Shown one piece after another: positions 26,108 to 34,379 of a DNA stretch of 64,000 nucleotides; position 1 is the stretch's first letter, and each line of letters starts with the position of its first letter. The stretch covers positions 21,444 through 85,443 of the forward strand of contig JBQJBP010000007.1 in the NCBI GenBank assembly GCA_052078155.1. Reading direction: 5' to 3'. The translations under genes were made by a program, and so were the position numbers. This stretch comes from CAXBMB01 sp052078155 (GTDB lineage Bacteria; Pseudomonadota; Alphaproteobacteria; Kiloniellales; DSM-21159). The notes under the pieces are model-generated. The model had not been told where the DNA came from, did no database searches, and saw only the letters and a list, made by a program, of their open reading frames with translations.

Positions 26108-26596
26108 GTGAGCGACCTCCTCAGCAGCCCCTCCGCCACCGGCGCCTTGTCGGAACCTGATACGACCCTGGTCATGACCCGGCACTACAACGCGCCCCGG
26201 GAGAGGGTTTTTGACGCCCTGACCGATCCGGCACAGATCACCAGTTGGTTTGCCCCGACAGGCAAGCACTGCGACGAAGTGATCGCCGATCCCCAACCCG
26301 GTGGCGGATACTCCATCGCCTTTACCGATCGCGACGGCGACGGCCACAAAGTGGCGGGCCACTATGAAGTGGTGAAGCCCCCGTCCCTGCTGGTCTTCAC
26401 CTGGGCCTGGGTAGAAGGATCAGGTCCGCGCGATGAAACCCAGGTCACCATGGAACTGGAAGAAGAAGACGGCGGCACCCGCTTCACCCTGACCCATCGC
26501 CGCTTTGCGGACAGTCACATCCGTGACCTGCACAACAAAGGCTGGGGCCCCTGTCTGGATCATCTTGGCCGCCTTGTGGAAGCGGCTGCGCCCTGA
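26108..26596 (+). CDS. SRPBCC (AHSA1-like) domain protein
   Basis: A 162-residue START/AHSA1-fold protein with a hydrophobic ligand cavity. The signatures are MTRHYNAPRERVFDALTDPAQITSWF and the C-terminal GWGPCLDHLGRLVEA helix. GTG start at 26108, 5 bases after the ArsR-type stop. The family pairs with ArsR-type regulators and often a GST, as found here. Ligand and function unknown; a role in binding or modifying a small hydrophobic compound is inferred. Confidence 0.9.
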   Translation: MSDLLSSPSATGALSEPDTTLVMTRHYNAPRERVFDALTDPAQITSWFAPTGKHCDEVIADPQPGGGYSIAFTDRDGDGHKVAGHYEVVKPPSLLVFTWAWVEGSGPRDETQVTMELEEEDGGTRFTLTHRRFADSHIRDLHNKGWGPCLDHLGRLVEAAAP

Positions 26597-26668
26597 TCGA
26601 CACCTCCCTGCAGTCAGGTTTGCCCAGCCCCTCTTTTGCCCCTCCCCCTATCTTGAACAGGAAAGATC

Positions 26669-27319
26669 ATGTCTGACGTCATTCTTTATGGAAAAGCCCC
26701 CTCGACCTTTACCCGTTCCGCCCGCATCGCCTTGGAAGAAAAAGCAGCCGATTACACGTTCGAGCAGGACTTCGACTGGCGCAGTGAGGACTTTCGCCAG
26801 CACCACCCCTTTAACCGAATGCCGGCCATGACCCATGGAGGGCGCAGTTACTGTGAATCCCTGGCCATCTGTTACTATGTTGACGGTGCTTTCGAAGGCC
26901 AGGAACTGGTCCCGGCAGACCTGGAAGGCCAGACCCGCATGCTGCAATGGGCCAGCGCCTACAACCACTATATGGTCAGCGTTCTGGTCGGCAACACGGT
27001 GATCGAACTGCTGGCCCCCATGATCTTTGACCGTCCCGCCAACGAAGAAGAAATCGCGGAAGCCCGTCCCAAAGCCCTCTATTACCTTGATCTGCTGAAC
27101 AGCAGCCTGGGTGACGGCTATCTGGCCGGCCAGAGCTACTCCATCGCCGATATCATGGTGGCCCCTGCCATTGCCTACTGGGCGCATATGGAGCAGTTGA
27201 CCGATGACATCTCCAGCCGCAGTCAACTGGCAGACTGGCTGACCCGACTGGAAGCCCGTCCGGCTTTCCGCAAAACCACCCCGCCTCTGCCGTTTTTTGA
27301 GCAGCAGGCTGCAGAGTAG
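26669..27319 (+). CDS. Glutathione S-transferase family protein
   Basis: A 216-residue GST. The N-terminal domain begins VILYGKAPSTFTRSARIALEEK with a candidate catalytic Ser/Tyr. The cis-Pro context is FNRMPAMTHGGRSYCESLAICYYVD, and a helical C-terminal domain carries GQSYSIADIMVAPAIAYW. A CAGGAAAG site lies just before the ATG. With the ArsR-type and SRPBCC genes it may form a three-gene unit for handling an electrophilic or hydrophobic compound (inference from order and spacing). Confidence 0.87.
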   Translation: MSDVILYGKAPSTFTRSARIALEEKAADYTFEQDFDWRSEDFRQHHPFNRMPAMTHGGRSYCESLAICYYVDGAFEGQELVPADLEGQTRMLQWASAYNHYMVSVLVGNTVIELLAPMIFDRPANEEEIAEARPKALYYLDLLNSSLGDGYLAGQSYSIADIMVAPAIAYWAHMEQLTDDISSRSQLADWLTRLEARPAFRKTTPPLPFFEQQAAE

Positions 27320-27350
27320 CAATCGGACGTGACTGGATGATCAAACAGCG

Positions 27351-27440
27351 ACTAAACCGATCCTGCTCTAACAGGTTGAAAAGAGTTTCACGCTTCAAGT
27401 GTCATCAGGTAGTGAATCCGCTTAAAGCGATTTAGCTCTA
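27351..27440 (-). repeat. Dispersed palindromic element, rearranged copy
   Basis: A right end in forward orientation (ACTAAACCGATCCTGCTCTA, 27351-27370) is joined to a left half in reverse orientation (TTGAAAAGAGTTTCACGCTT through GTCATCAGGTAGTGAATCC to TTTAGCTCTA). The element has therefore been inverted or two copies fused. Confidence 0.82.
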
Positions 27441-27444
27441 AGAC

Positions 27445-27476
27445 AAAGGCCCCAGCTGTTCAGGCTCGGGGCCTTT
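27445..27476. terminator. Bidirectional terminator
   Basis: AAAGGCCCC / GGGGCCTTT stem with an additional AGC/GCT inner pair, between the convergent GST (plus) and MFS (minus) genes. Confidence 0.85.
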
Positions 27477-27519
27477 CTTCCTGCACCTGCGCTGCGGTTT
27501 TCCTTTTCAACACTCCTAG

Positions 27520-28710
27520 TCAGCTCGCCGCGAAGACACCTTTGACCGGCCGCTCTGCAATGGGCCAGTGCAAGAGGGCAGAGAGCAGCCCCAGGGCAAT
27601 GCTGAGCCACCAGATGAGGTCATAAGAGCCAAAGCTGTCGTAAGTCTTGCCTGACAGCCAGGCTCCCAGAAAACCGCCCACCTGGTGTCCCAGAAAGACA
27701 AACCCGAACAGCATGGAAAGATACCGGGTGCCAAAGATCTGTCCCACCAAACCGCTGGTCAAAGGCACAGTCCCCAGCCACAAGAATCCGATGGCCACGG
27801 CAAACACCAGCACGGACGTTTCGGTCACCGGCAGCAAGACAAACAGCAAAAAGATAACGGCGCGGCAAAGATAGAGGCCGCTGAGCACCAGGTTCTTGGG
27901 AAAGCGCCCGCCAAGCAGACCGCAGCCGTAAACCCCCACCATGTTGGCTATACCCACCAGGGTCAGTGCGGTCGTGGCCAGCCAGGGGGCAAAGCCCTGA
28001 TCGGCCAGAAATGCAGGCAGGTGAACGGCGACAAAGGAGAGATGAAAGCCGCAGACAAAAAAACCAAGGATCAGCAGCCAGAACCCGGGCACGGCAAAGG
28101 CCTACTGTAGCGCCAGGCTCAGGTTCGTTGCCCCTGCTGTGGGAGCCTCTGAGTTCCGGCCTTTCAATCCAACGGACAAAGGCACAATGAGAAGCGCGGT
28201 TGCGGCCAGGATGATCAGGGCCACGGACCAGCCGAACGCACCGATCAGGCCGTGGGTGTAAGGCAGCGCCAGAAACTGGCCGATGGATCCGCCGACCGAC
28301 GCAATGCCCAGGGCCTGGCTGCGCCGGGCTTCCGGTACCAGGCGACCGACGGTGCCCAGAACAACGGTAAAGCCACTGCCGCTCAGCCCCAGTCCCAGCA
28401 GCGTTCCGCCAAGCAGCAGCCCATCCCCGCTGCCGCTCAGTGCCATCACCACCAATCCAGCGGCGTAGAAGGCTCCCCCCAGCAAGGCAACAGTCCGGGC
28501 ACCATATTTGTCTGCCACAGCCCCTGCCAAAGGCGCGCCTGCCCCCCAGAGCAGATTCATCATGCCCATGCTCAGCGCGAACATTTCCCGCCCCACGTTC
28601 AGGTCGCTTGTCAGCGGGGTTAAAAACAATCCCAGCGCCTGACGGATGCCGACAGAAATGCTCAAGATAAGTCCGGCTGAAATCAACAGTAGCCAAAGTG
28701 ATCGGGTCAT
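27520..28710 (-). pseudogene. MFS transporter interrupted by an in-frame amber codon
   Basis: Twelve-helix MFS permease of about 396 codons (monocarboxylate-porter-like: LFLTPLTSDL, ADKYGARTVALLGG, LGFFVCGFHLSFVAVHLPAFL). The N-terminal six helices (28710-28105) end at a TAG at 28102-28104. The C-terminal six helices resume in the same frame four codons later (GCC TTT GCC GTG ...), and a GTG at 28090-28092 could restart translation. Related proteins run straight through this junction, so this looks like a single-base nonsense change (for example GAG to TAG). It could be a recent pseudogene, readthrough, a two-piece transporter, or a sequencing error. A GAGGA site precedes the ATG at 28710. 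Confidence 0.8.
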
Positions 28711-28787
28711 AACCTGATTGGTCCTCTTTTCATCATCAGGCTTGAAACCTACGCAACGCCTTTTCATCATAGAAACGAATTAATATG

Positions 28788-28807
28788 ATGATATAATCAC
28801 ATATCAT
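28788..28807. promoter_or_regulatory. Inverted repeat in LysR/MFS divergent region
   Basis: ATGATAT-AATCAC-ATATCAT, perfect 7-bp arms, overlaps the LysR start codon in an AT-rich 95-base gap between the divergent genes. A plausible LysR-type binding site controlling both, although its overlap with the start suggests autorepression. Confidence 0.55.
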
Positions 28808-29699
28808 GATGAATTTATCGAACCAGACCTTCAGCCTGGATTTGCTGCGAACCTTCGTGGTCGTAGCAGACACCCAGAACTTCACCCGGGCAGCGGAGCG
28901 GTTAAACTGTGTCCAATCCGCCGTTTCCATGCAGATCCAGCGCTTGGAGGAGTCTTTGCAGGTGCGCCTGCTGGAACGCAGCAAACGTCGCGTCAACCTG
29001 ACAGCGGAAGGGCGTATTCTGCTGCAGTACGGCCAGCGCATTTTACATCTGAAAGAACAGGCCCTGGCTGAGATTGAACACCGCAGTCTCTTTGGCAAAG
29101 TTCGCATCGGCGCCAGCGATACGGCCATGTGTTACCTGCCTGATGTGCTAAAGGCCTTCAGCCAGCGCTACCCGCAGATCGATGTTGAGCTGCAATGTGG
29201 GCGCAGTTGGGAAGTGCTGGATGAACTGGAAGCGGGCAAGGTCGATCTGGCTTACGTGACCCAGAAATGCGGGCGGCGCGGCGGCAGGGAAATCAGCCGG
29301 TCCAATCTGGTTTGGGCTGCTGCTGCAAACAGCGATGTAGATCAGATGATCCCGGTACCTCTGGCCATTTTTGCCCCCGGTTGTATCTACCGAAAAGCGG
29401 CCATCGAGGCATTGGACAAGGCTGGCCGGGACTACCGCTTTGCTTACGAAAGCCCGAGCCGAGCCGGGTTGGAGCAGGTCATTGCGGCTGGTCTGGCTGT
29501 GACCATCATTCCTGAAGATCGGGTAGACCCGGGCCTGCGCATCATCACTGAGGGAGAAATCAGCACCCCCACCAGCCTGCCGCCCCTGCCCCCTTTCAGC
29601 ACCTATCTCTTCGGCGCCTCCCGACAATCAGCCTCCATTCAGGCTTTCGCCGGTCTGTTGGAGGAAGTCGTGAAAACCCCAGCGACGGCACAAACCTGA
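28806..29699 (+). CDS. LysR-family transcriptional regulator
   Basis: A 297-residue LTTR. The N-terminal winged helix begins FSLDLLRTFVVVADTQNFTRAAERLN, with QSAVSMQIQRLEESL as recognition helix. A periplasmic-binding-like effector domain follows (VRIGASDTAMCYLPDVLKAF). Divergent from the MFS transporter gene, which is its likely target. Start is one of two adjacent ATG codons (28806, 28809). Confidence 0.92.
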   Translation: MMNLSNQTFSLDLLRTFVVVADTQNFTRAAERLNCVQSAVSMQIQRLEESLQVRLLERSKRRVNLTAEGRILLQYGQRILHLKEQALAEIEHRSLFGKVRIGASDTAMCYLPDVLKAFSQRYPQIDVELQCGRSWEVLDELEAGKVDLAYVTQKCGRRGGREISRSNLVWAAAANSDVDQMIPVPLAIFAPGCIYRKAAIEALDKAGRDYRFAYESPSRAGLEQVIAAGLAVTIIPEDRVDPGLRIITEGEISTPTSLPPLPPFSTYLFGASRQSASIQAFAGLLEEVVKTPATAQT

Positions 29700-29833
29700 G
29701 ATGTTTGATCCCCAGGAGACACGTCTGGCTGAGACCAATCACTCCCTCTCTGCATGGCTGCGCCAGGAATTGGATCTAAACGAAAAAACTAAGTCCAATG
29801 TCACCGCGATTGAAGCAGTGAAAGATCACATGG

Positions 29834-29957
29834 TGTCAAACCGGTTCAAATGGCTGCACCATGTGATAACACTAGAAGCGTGAAACGTTTTTCAAGGTTC
29901 AGAAGGATGAGTCACACAATCGCTTAAGCGCGTTACGTTTCTAACGAAACAGATCAT
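29834..29957 (+). repeat. Dispersed palindromic element, degenerate copy
   Basis: GTGTCAAACCGGTTCAAATGG, then CACCATGTGATAACACTAGAAGCGTGAA and AGAAGGATGAGTCAC (positions 29857-29913), then the right end CTAACGAAACAGATCATGCCC. All three parts are present but worn. Ends 22 bases before the pirin start. Confidence 0.8.
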
Positions 29958-29979
29958 GCCCAGTGGGAGAGGAAGGCCA

Positions 29980-30894
29980 ATGACCGAGCTATCCAGTGAG
30001 CGTCCATCGACGGGCGACACGCAAGCAGGCACCCCGGTTGCCCGGGTTTTATCCCCCAAAGTCCACGATCTGGGCGCTTTTTCCGTTCAACGGACTTTAC
30101 CGGCTGCTGAGCAGCGCATGGTGGGTCCCTTTGTGTTTTTTGACCATTTCGGACCGGCCGTTCTGCCCGCAGACCGCCCCATTGACGTCCGGCCCCATCC
30201 CCACATCGGCCTGGCCACGCTGACCTGGCTGCTGGAAGGGGAAATCATGCACCGGGATTCCCTGGGTTATGTCCAGGAAATCAAACCCGGTGAAGTCAAC
30301 TGGATGACCGCCGGTTCCGGCATCGTGCACTCAGAACGCTCACCCGAACGGCTGGAAGGTCAGGAAAAACCGGTTCACGGTCTGCAAATCTGGATGGCTC
30401 TGCCAAAAGACAAAGAAGAGATCGATCCCTCTTTCCAGCATTACGCCGCCAGCGACTTGCCTGTCATCGAAGGACCGGGACTGGCAGCCACTGTAGTGGC
30501 CGGATCAGCCTGGGGTCACACCTCTCCCGTCGCGGTCTATTGGGAAACCCTCTATCTGGATGTCCGGCTGCAAGCCGGGACCGCCTTGCCGCTCAATCTG
30601 CCTCATGAGGAACGGGCCCTCTACCTGCTCTCGGGCGAGATTGAGATGGCCGGTGTTCGCTACAAACCAGGTGGCATGCTGGTTCTGGAGCCGGCTGTTC
30701 AGCCGGAGATCAGGGCTCTCTCAGACAGCCACTTTGTGATGATCGGCGGCAAGAAGATGGACGGCCCGCGCAGGCTCTGGTGGAATTTTGTCTCCAGCAG
30801 CAAAGAGCGCATTGAGCAGGCTAAAGAGGATTGGCGTGAAGGGCGTTTCGGCAAAGTGCCCGGTGACGATGAGTTCATTCCCCTGCCCGACTAA
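29980..30894 (+). CDS. Pirin-family protein
   Basis: Bicupin of about 304 residues. The N-terminal cupin carries the Fe-binding set RPHPHIGLATLTWLLEG and AGSGIVHSE (His, His, His, Glu), and the C-terminal pirin domain carries PLNLPHEERALYLLSGE. Some bacterial pirins have quercetin 2,3-dioxygenase activity and others act as redox-linked regulators. The ATG at 29980 has AGGAAGG 5 bases upstream, better than the ATG at 29956, which lies at the end of the repeat copy. Followed closely by the FAH-family gene. Confidence 0.93.
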   Translation: MTELSSERPSTGDTQAGTPVARVLSPKVHDLGAFSVQRTLPAAEQRMVGPFVFFDHFGPAVLPADRPIDVRPHPHIGLATLTWLLEGEIMHRDSLGYVQEIKPGEVNWMTAGSGIVHSERSPERLEGQEKPVHGLQIWMALPKDKEEIDPSFQHYAASDLPVIEGPGLAATVVAGSAWGHTSPVAVYWETLYLDVRLQAGTALPLNLPHEERALYLLSGEIEMAGVRYKPGGMLVLEPAVQPEIRALSDSHFVMIGGKKMDGPRRLWWNFVSSSKERIEQAKEDWREGRFGKVPGDDEFIPLPD

Positions 30895-30933
30895 CAGAGC
30901 GACCTCATGAGCCAGAAGAGGAACTTCATCACA

Positions 30934-31809
30934 ATGAGCAACAGCTTTTTTTCGCTGCGCAACCTTCTGGTTCGCCTCGCAAGCCTCACCGTGCTTCTTC
31001 TGCTGGTCTGCGGTATTGGCGCCCCGTCCGCACAGGCCCAACAGACAAATCCGCTAACCTATCTGCGTTTCGAACTGGAGGGTCAGGCAGTCTGGGGACT
31101 GTTAAGGGATGAGACGGTCAGTGAGCTGAAAAACGCGCCCTATCATGGAACGGAGCTGACCGGCAGAACCTTCAGGTTGGAAGAACTGCGGCTGCTGGCA
31201 CCGGCCGTTCCCAGCAAGGTCTTTGCTGTGGGCATGAACTTCGCCAGCCACATATCCTCAAGAGCGGACGCGCCACCGCCCCTCTTTCTGAAACTGCCCA
31301 GCGCCATCATCGGTCATCAGACCCCGATCTACCTGCCCGAAGACGCCGGGAACGTGCATTTTGAAGGCGAACTGGTTCTGGTCATTGGTAAAAAAGCCAG
31401 CCGGGTAACACAGGCCGTCGCCATGGAGCATGTGTTTGGGGTCACGGCTGGAAATGACCTGACAGAGCGAACCTGGCAAAGCCAGGACCTGCAATGGATG
31501 CGCGCAAAGGCCAGCGACGGTTTCGGGCCGACCGGGCCCTATCTGGTTCAGGGACTTGATCCAAACAAACTCTTGCTGACCACCCGGCTGAATGGCCAGA
31601 TCGTCCAGCAGGAAAACACAGAAAACATGATCCACAAACCGGCCAAGGTGGTGAGTTACCTCAGTCAGTACTTCACCCTGGAGCCGGGGGACCTGATTTT
31701 TATGGGCACCCCCGGGCGCACCTCCGCGCTTAAAGAAGGTGACGAGATTGCTGTTACCCTGGAAGGGGTTGGAACGGTCAGCAACCGGGTGACCTGGAAA
31801 GACAAATAG
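30934..31809 (+). CDS. FAH-family hydrolase/isomerase with N-terminal signal peptide
   Basis: Fumarylacetoacetate-hydrolase-fold protein. The core has SKVFAVGMNFASHI, metal-binding Glu residues in HFEGELVLVIGKKA, the metal-binding Asp in GVTAGNDLTER, and the Lys in RAKASDGFGPTGPYLV, ending LEPGDLIFMGTPGRTS. The N-terminus is unusual: a positively charged segment, a run LLVRLASLTVLLLLVCGIG and a cleavage-like APSAQA-QQ, predicting export or membrane anchoring. Family members are normally cytoplasmic. The ATG at 30907 would add nine residues. The pirin gene ends 39 bases upstream and may be co-transcribed. Confidence 0.88.
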   Translation: MSNSFFSLRNLLVRLASLTVLLLLVCGIGAPSAQAQQTNPLTYLRFELEGQAVWGLLRDETVSELKNAPYHGTELTGRTFRLEELRLLAPAVPSKVFAVGMNFASHISSRADAPPPLFLKLPSAIIGHQTPIYLPEDAGNVHFEGELVLVIGKKASRVTQAVAMEHVFGVTAGNDLTERTWQSQDLQWMRAKASDGFGPTGPYLVQGLDPNKLLLTTRLNGQIVQQENTENMIHKPAKVVSYLSQYFTLEPGDLIFMGTPGRTSALKEGDEIAVTLEGVGTVSNRVTWKDK

Positions 31810-31965
31810 AAAGAAAACGGCGACTCACCCGCCAGAGCCAGCCACCTTTAAGCAAGATCACATCGTGATACAGCTTAAAGAGAGACACTTTGGTCAACAG
31901 AGCAGAGAAGGAGTCGGGCTTTTGTTCAAAGGACAAAGAGCTCCGAACGGGCCCGCTCATGCACT

Positions 31966-32037
31966 AAAAACACTGAAAAGAGTTTCACGCTTCAAGTGTT
32001 ACAACGTAGTGAGTCCACTTAAACCGATTTGACTCTA
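31966..32037 (-). repeat. Dispersed palindromic element, half copy
   Basis: Reverse-orientation left half: AAAACACTGAAAAGAGTTTC, CACGCTTCAAGTGTTACAAC, GTAGTGAGTCCACTTAAACC and GATTTGACTCTA. It lies between the convergent FAH-type and tautomerase genes. Confidence 0.87.
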
Positions 32038-32093
32038 TTGGTCATCAGCTCTGCAGGTCAGCGCCGCTTTCCCGGTTCAATCAGGGCAGGCTC

Positions 32094-32309
32094 CTATCCA
32101 ACAGCTGCGGCCTGGAGCTCGCGATAGCGATGGACGGGCAATCCCCCGACCCCCCAGTCTTCCGTCTCCACCTTGTCAATGACGACGAACGTAATGGCCG
32201 GGTCTTTGTCCAGCACTTCCAGCAAGAGATCAGAAACGCCTTTGATCAGGCGTGCTTTGGCTTCCGGTGTCACCCCTTCGGGCGTCACCTTGATGTTTAC
32301 ATAGGGCAT
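32094..32309 (-). CDS. 4-oxalocrotonate tautomerase-like protein
   Basis: A 71-residue tautomerase-superfamily protein. After removal of Met the N-terminus is the catalytic Pro (PYVNIKVTPEGVT), and the AKARLIKGVSDLLLEVLDK helix and FVVIDKVETEDWGVGG follow, as in the family. Such enzymes interconvert keto and enol forms of 2-oxo acids, often in aromatic meta-cleavage. Its substrate is unknown. No other meta-cleavage gene is adjacent. Confidence 0.88.
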   Translation of the reverse strand: MPYVNIKVTPEGVTPEAKARLIKGVSDLLLEVLDKDPAITFVVIDKVETEDWGVGGLPVHRYRELQAAAVG

Positions 32310-32322
32310 TGTTGGGTTCCTC

Positions 32323-32458
32323 TAGAGTCTTATCGTCTGATTTGGAATCACGAGGTGATTTCAAAAATGGCTCGAATAAGCCTCTTTTCAACGTGTTAGA
32401 AGGCGATTCACGACGGAAGCGGAGTGCAAGGCACTTCGTTTTCTGTCGAACACTCTCT
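32323..32458 (+). repeat. Dispersed palindromic element, degenerate copy
   Basis: TAGAGTCTTATCGTCTGATTTGG, hairpin 1 AATCACGAGGTGATTTCAAA, hairpin 2 GCCTCTTTTCAACGTGTTAG with GGCGATTCACG, then a divergent third arm ending near CACTCTCTTG. It begins 13 bases before the tautomerase start (minus strand), inside its leader. Confidence 0.75.
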
Positions 32459-32476
32459 TGGGCTGTCGCAGGCGTG

Positions 32477-32914
32477 TCAGGCAGGCTCGACGATATCGTA
32501 GTGAAAGACCTTGGAGATGATCTGCCAGCGCCCCTCGTCGTAGATCAGAGACAGAAAATCGGTGAAGTAGCGATCATTGATGGCGCAGTTGACACAGGCG
32601 AAAGCAGTGCGCGGACCTGCAAACTGAACAGAGACAATTCTGTCCTGCCGAGGCTGGCCACTTGCCGAGGGTGCCGGGCGAGCCGCCACCACTGGAAGAT
32701 AGTCCTCCAGCCCCAGATGCAGACGCTCTTCGCCGCTGACCGTTACGTAGGTCAACAGAGGGTGCAGCACCTTGCGCAGCATTTCCGCATCGCTGTGGTA
32801 GAGCCCGTCAAAATAGACCTGCAAAGCGGCAGACACAGCCTCAAACGGGGGCTGCTCCGGTGTTCCCAGCCCCGCGGCATTCCCCTCGGCGCTGTTTTGG
32901 GTAAGAGCACTCAT
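32477..32914 (-). CDS. NTF2-like (putative lumazine-binding type) protein
   Basis: A 145-residue protein of the NTF2/SnoaL-like superfamily with a cone-shaped ligand pocket. The N-terminal helix segment has LQVYFDGLYHSDAEMLRKVLHP, and the C-terminus ends DFLSLIYDEGRWQIISKVFHYD. The closest pattern is the putative lumazine-binding domain group. Function unknown. It lies upstream of the tautomerase gene on the same strand, separated by a repeat copy. Confidence 0.85.
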   Translation of the reverse strand: MSALTQNSAEGNAAGLGTPEQPPFEAVSAALQVYFDGLYHSDAEMLRKVLHPLLTYVTVSGEERLHLGLEDYLPVVAARPAPSASGQPRQDRIVSVQFAGPRTAFACVNCAINDRYFTDFLSLIYDEGRWQIISKVFHYDIVEPA

Positions 32915-32986
32915 ACCTTTACCTCCTCATTCAAGAGATGATGGAAACACTGCCAGGGCAGATAACGGAGCCCTGGCAGCTGCCTT

Positions 32987-33601
32987 TCAGGCCAGCAGAC
33001 CTTCTGCTCGCATGGCTTTGACAACTTGCGGGCGGGCGGCTACCCGCTCCACAAAAGCAGCAACCATCGGCCAACGCGACAGCCCAATGCCCGTTGGAAC
33101 CGCCCAGGATGACACCACGAAGGCATAGGCATCGGCTACTGAAAAGCGGTCACCCAGCAAAAAGTGACGGCCGTCCGCCAACAGGCTTTCCAGATACCCG
33201 AGCTTTGCCGAGACGTTCTTCACCGCCGCGTCTTTGGCATCGTCGGAGAGATCCTGGCCCGAGAAGAAGGGGCCAAAAGCCTTGTGCAATTCTGAGGAAA
33301 TGTAGTTGAGGTACTGCTGCAGGCGGACCCGCTCGCGGGACCCGGCAGCCGGCGCCAGCTGTTCAGCAGGTTTCAGATCAGCCAGATACTGCAGCACCGC
33401 CGCTGATTCTGTGAAAACATCTCCCTCATCATCGATCAGGGCAGGCACGTACCCGTTGGGATTAATCTCCAGAAAGTCCTCGCCATTGGCTGTGCGCTTT
33501 TCTTCGGCATTGACCTGCACCAGGTCAAACTCGGCCCCCAGCTCATTCAGGGTGATATGAGAGGCCAGTGAGCAGGCACCGGGTATGTAATAGAGTTTCA
33601 T
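32987..33601 (-). CDS. Glutathione S-transferase (beta-class-like)
   Basis: A 204-residue GST starting MKLYYIPGACSLASHITLNE, the beta-class signature in which the Cys of the PGACS motif binds glutathione. NPNGYVPALIDDEGDVFTESAAVLQYLAD supplies cis-Pro and the glutathione contacts. The helical domain ends LGDRFSVADAYAFVVSSW. The ATG at 33601 follows AAGGAAG and is preferred to the longer frame. Divergent from an HxlR-type regulator, which probably controls it. Confidence 0.9.
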   Translation of the reverse strand: MKLYYIPGACSLASHITLNELGAEFDLVQVNAEEKRTANGEDFLEINPNGYVPALIDDEGDVFTESAAVLQYLADLKPAEQLAPAAGSRERVRLQQYLNYISSELHKAFGPFFSGQDLSDDAKDAAVKNVSAKLGYLESLLADGRHFLLGDRFSVADAYAFVVSSWAVPTGIGLSRWPMVAAFVERVAARPQVVKAMRAEGLLA

Positions 33602-33807
33602 CTTCCTTAGTTCCCAGATTGCAGCCCCCCTGTTGAGGCGCACGGCTAAGCGACCCCTTGAGGGAGGACTGCGGTTGTGTTGGTGAGGGAGGACCGGTTG
33701 GAGAGAACCAGAGGTCGATTACACTCTAGGTCTCACCGGTCCCCCTGCGGGGTTGAAAAGGAAGGCTGCCTTCGATCCAGAAGATGGGAGCGGAAGTGTC
33801 TCTTGTA

Positions 33808-33842
33808 AACTTGATTTCTTTTGGATACTTAATATTCAAGTT
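33808..33842. promoter_or_regulatory. Inverted repeat between GST and HxlR genes, candidate operator
   Basis: AACTTGA at 33808-33814 and TCAAGTT at 33836-33842 flank a GGATACTTAAT segment, ending 23 bases before the HxlR start. HxlR-type regulators often bind divergent regions at such sites; assignment is by position only. Confidence 0.5.
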
Positions 33843-33865
33843 TCCATTTGGTAACCTGATGCACC

Positions 33866-34219
33866 ATGGCTTTGAAAATACGTAAAAACAGCAGTCCCAA
33901 ACCACCAGAAGCCTGCCCTCTGACGGAGTGCATGGCCGTCATTGGCGGGGCCTGGACAGTGAATGTGATCTGGAGCCTGCGCTCCGGTCCACGCCGGTTC
34001 AGCGAGCTGCGCATTGATATCCCCCCGGTGTCTCCCAAAGTGCTGACCACCCGCTTGAGGGAGCTGGAGGGACGCGGTGTGCTTCAACGGGAGGTCAAAC
34101 CCACCTCCCCACCTTCTGTGGAGTATCAACTGACCGAGCTGGGCCAGGAGCTGATCCCGGCCATCGAAGCCATTGTCGACGTGGGCCACCGGATTAAGCA
34201 GCAGGGACAGCCCGGATAG
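33866..34219 (+). CDS. HxlR-family transcriptional regulator
   Basis: A 117-residue MarR-like winged-helix protein of the HxlR group. CPLTECMAVIGGAWTVNVIWSL with the N-terminal Cys is followed by GPRRFSELRIDIPPVSPKVLTTRLRELEGRGVLQRE (spread over residues about 41-76) and the wing YQLTELGQEL. The Cys in CPLTECM may sense redox or electrophile stress, as in some family members. Divergent from a GST gene, so control of a detoxifying enzyme is plausible. Confidence 0.92.
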   Translation: MALKIRKNSSPKPPEACPLTECMAVIGGAWTVNVIWSLRSGPRRFSELRIDIPPVSPKVLTTRLRELEGRGVLQREVKPTSPPSVEYQLTELGQELIPAIEAIVDVGHRIKQQGQPG

Positions 34220-34379
34220 CGAACGAAGGCCTATTGATTGGCGAGACTGGAGTGCCCGACAAAACCTGACTCGCGGGATTCACTTTGATGAGTTGGCGAA
34301 TCATGATGGCTCCGTTTCAAGCATGTAAGTGCTTGTGATTCAGCCGATCACCCTTCAGGCAGCGCCGGTGTGATGGCAC

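Noticed and set aside
27620..28696. 358-residue minus-strand frame covering the MFS gene in another frame
   Set aside because: Rich in Arg, Gly and Cys with no transmembrane pattern; the MFS frame explains the region, even though interrupted by TAG.
29701..29883. 60-residue frame after the LysR gene
   Set aside because: Its second half lies in a degenerate copy of the dispersed repeat, so it is unlikely to be a gene.
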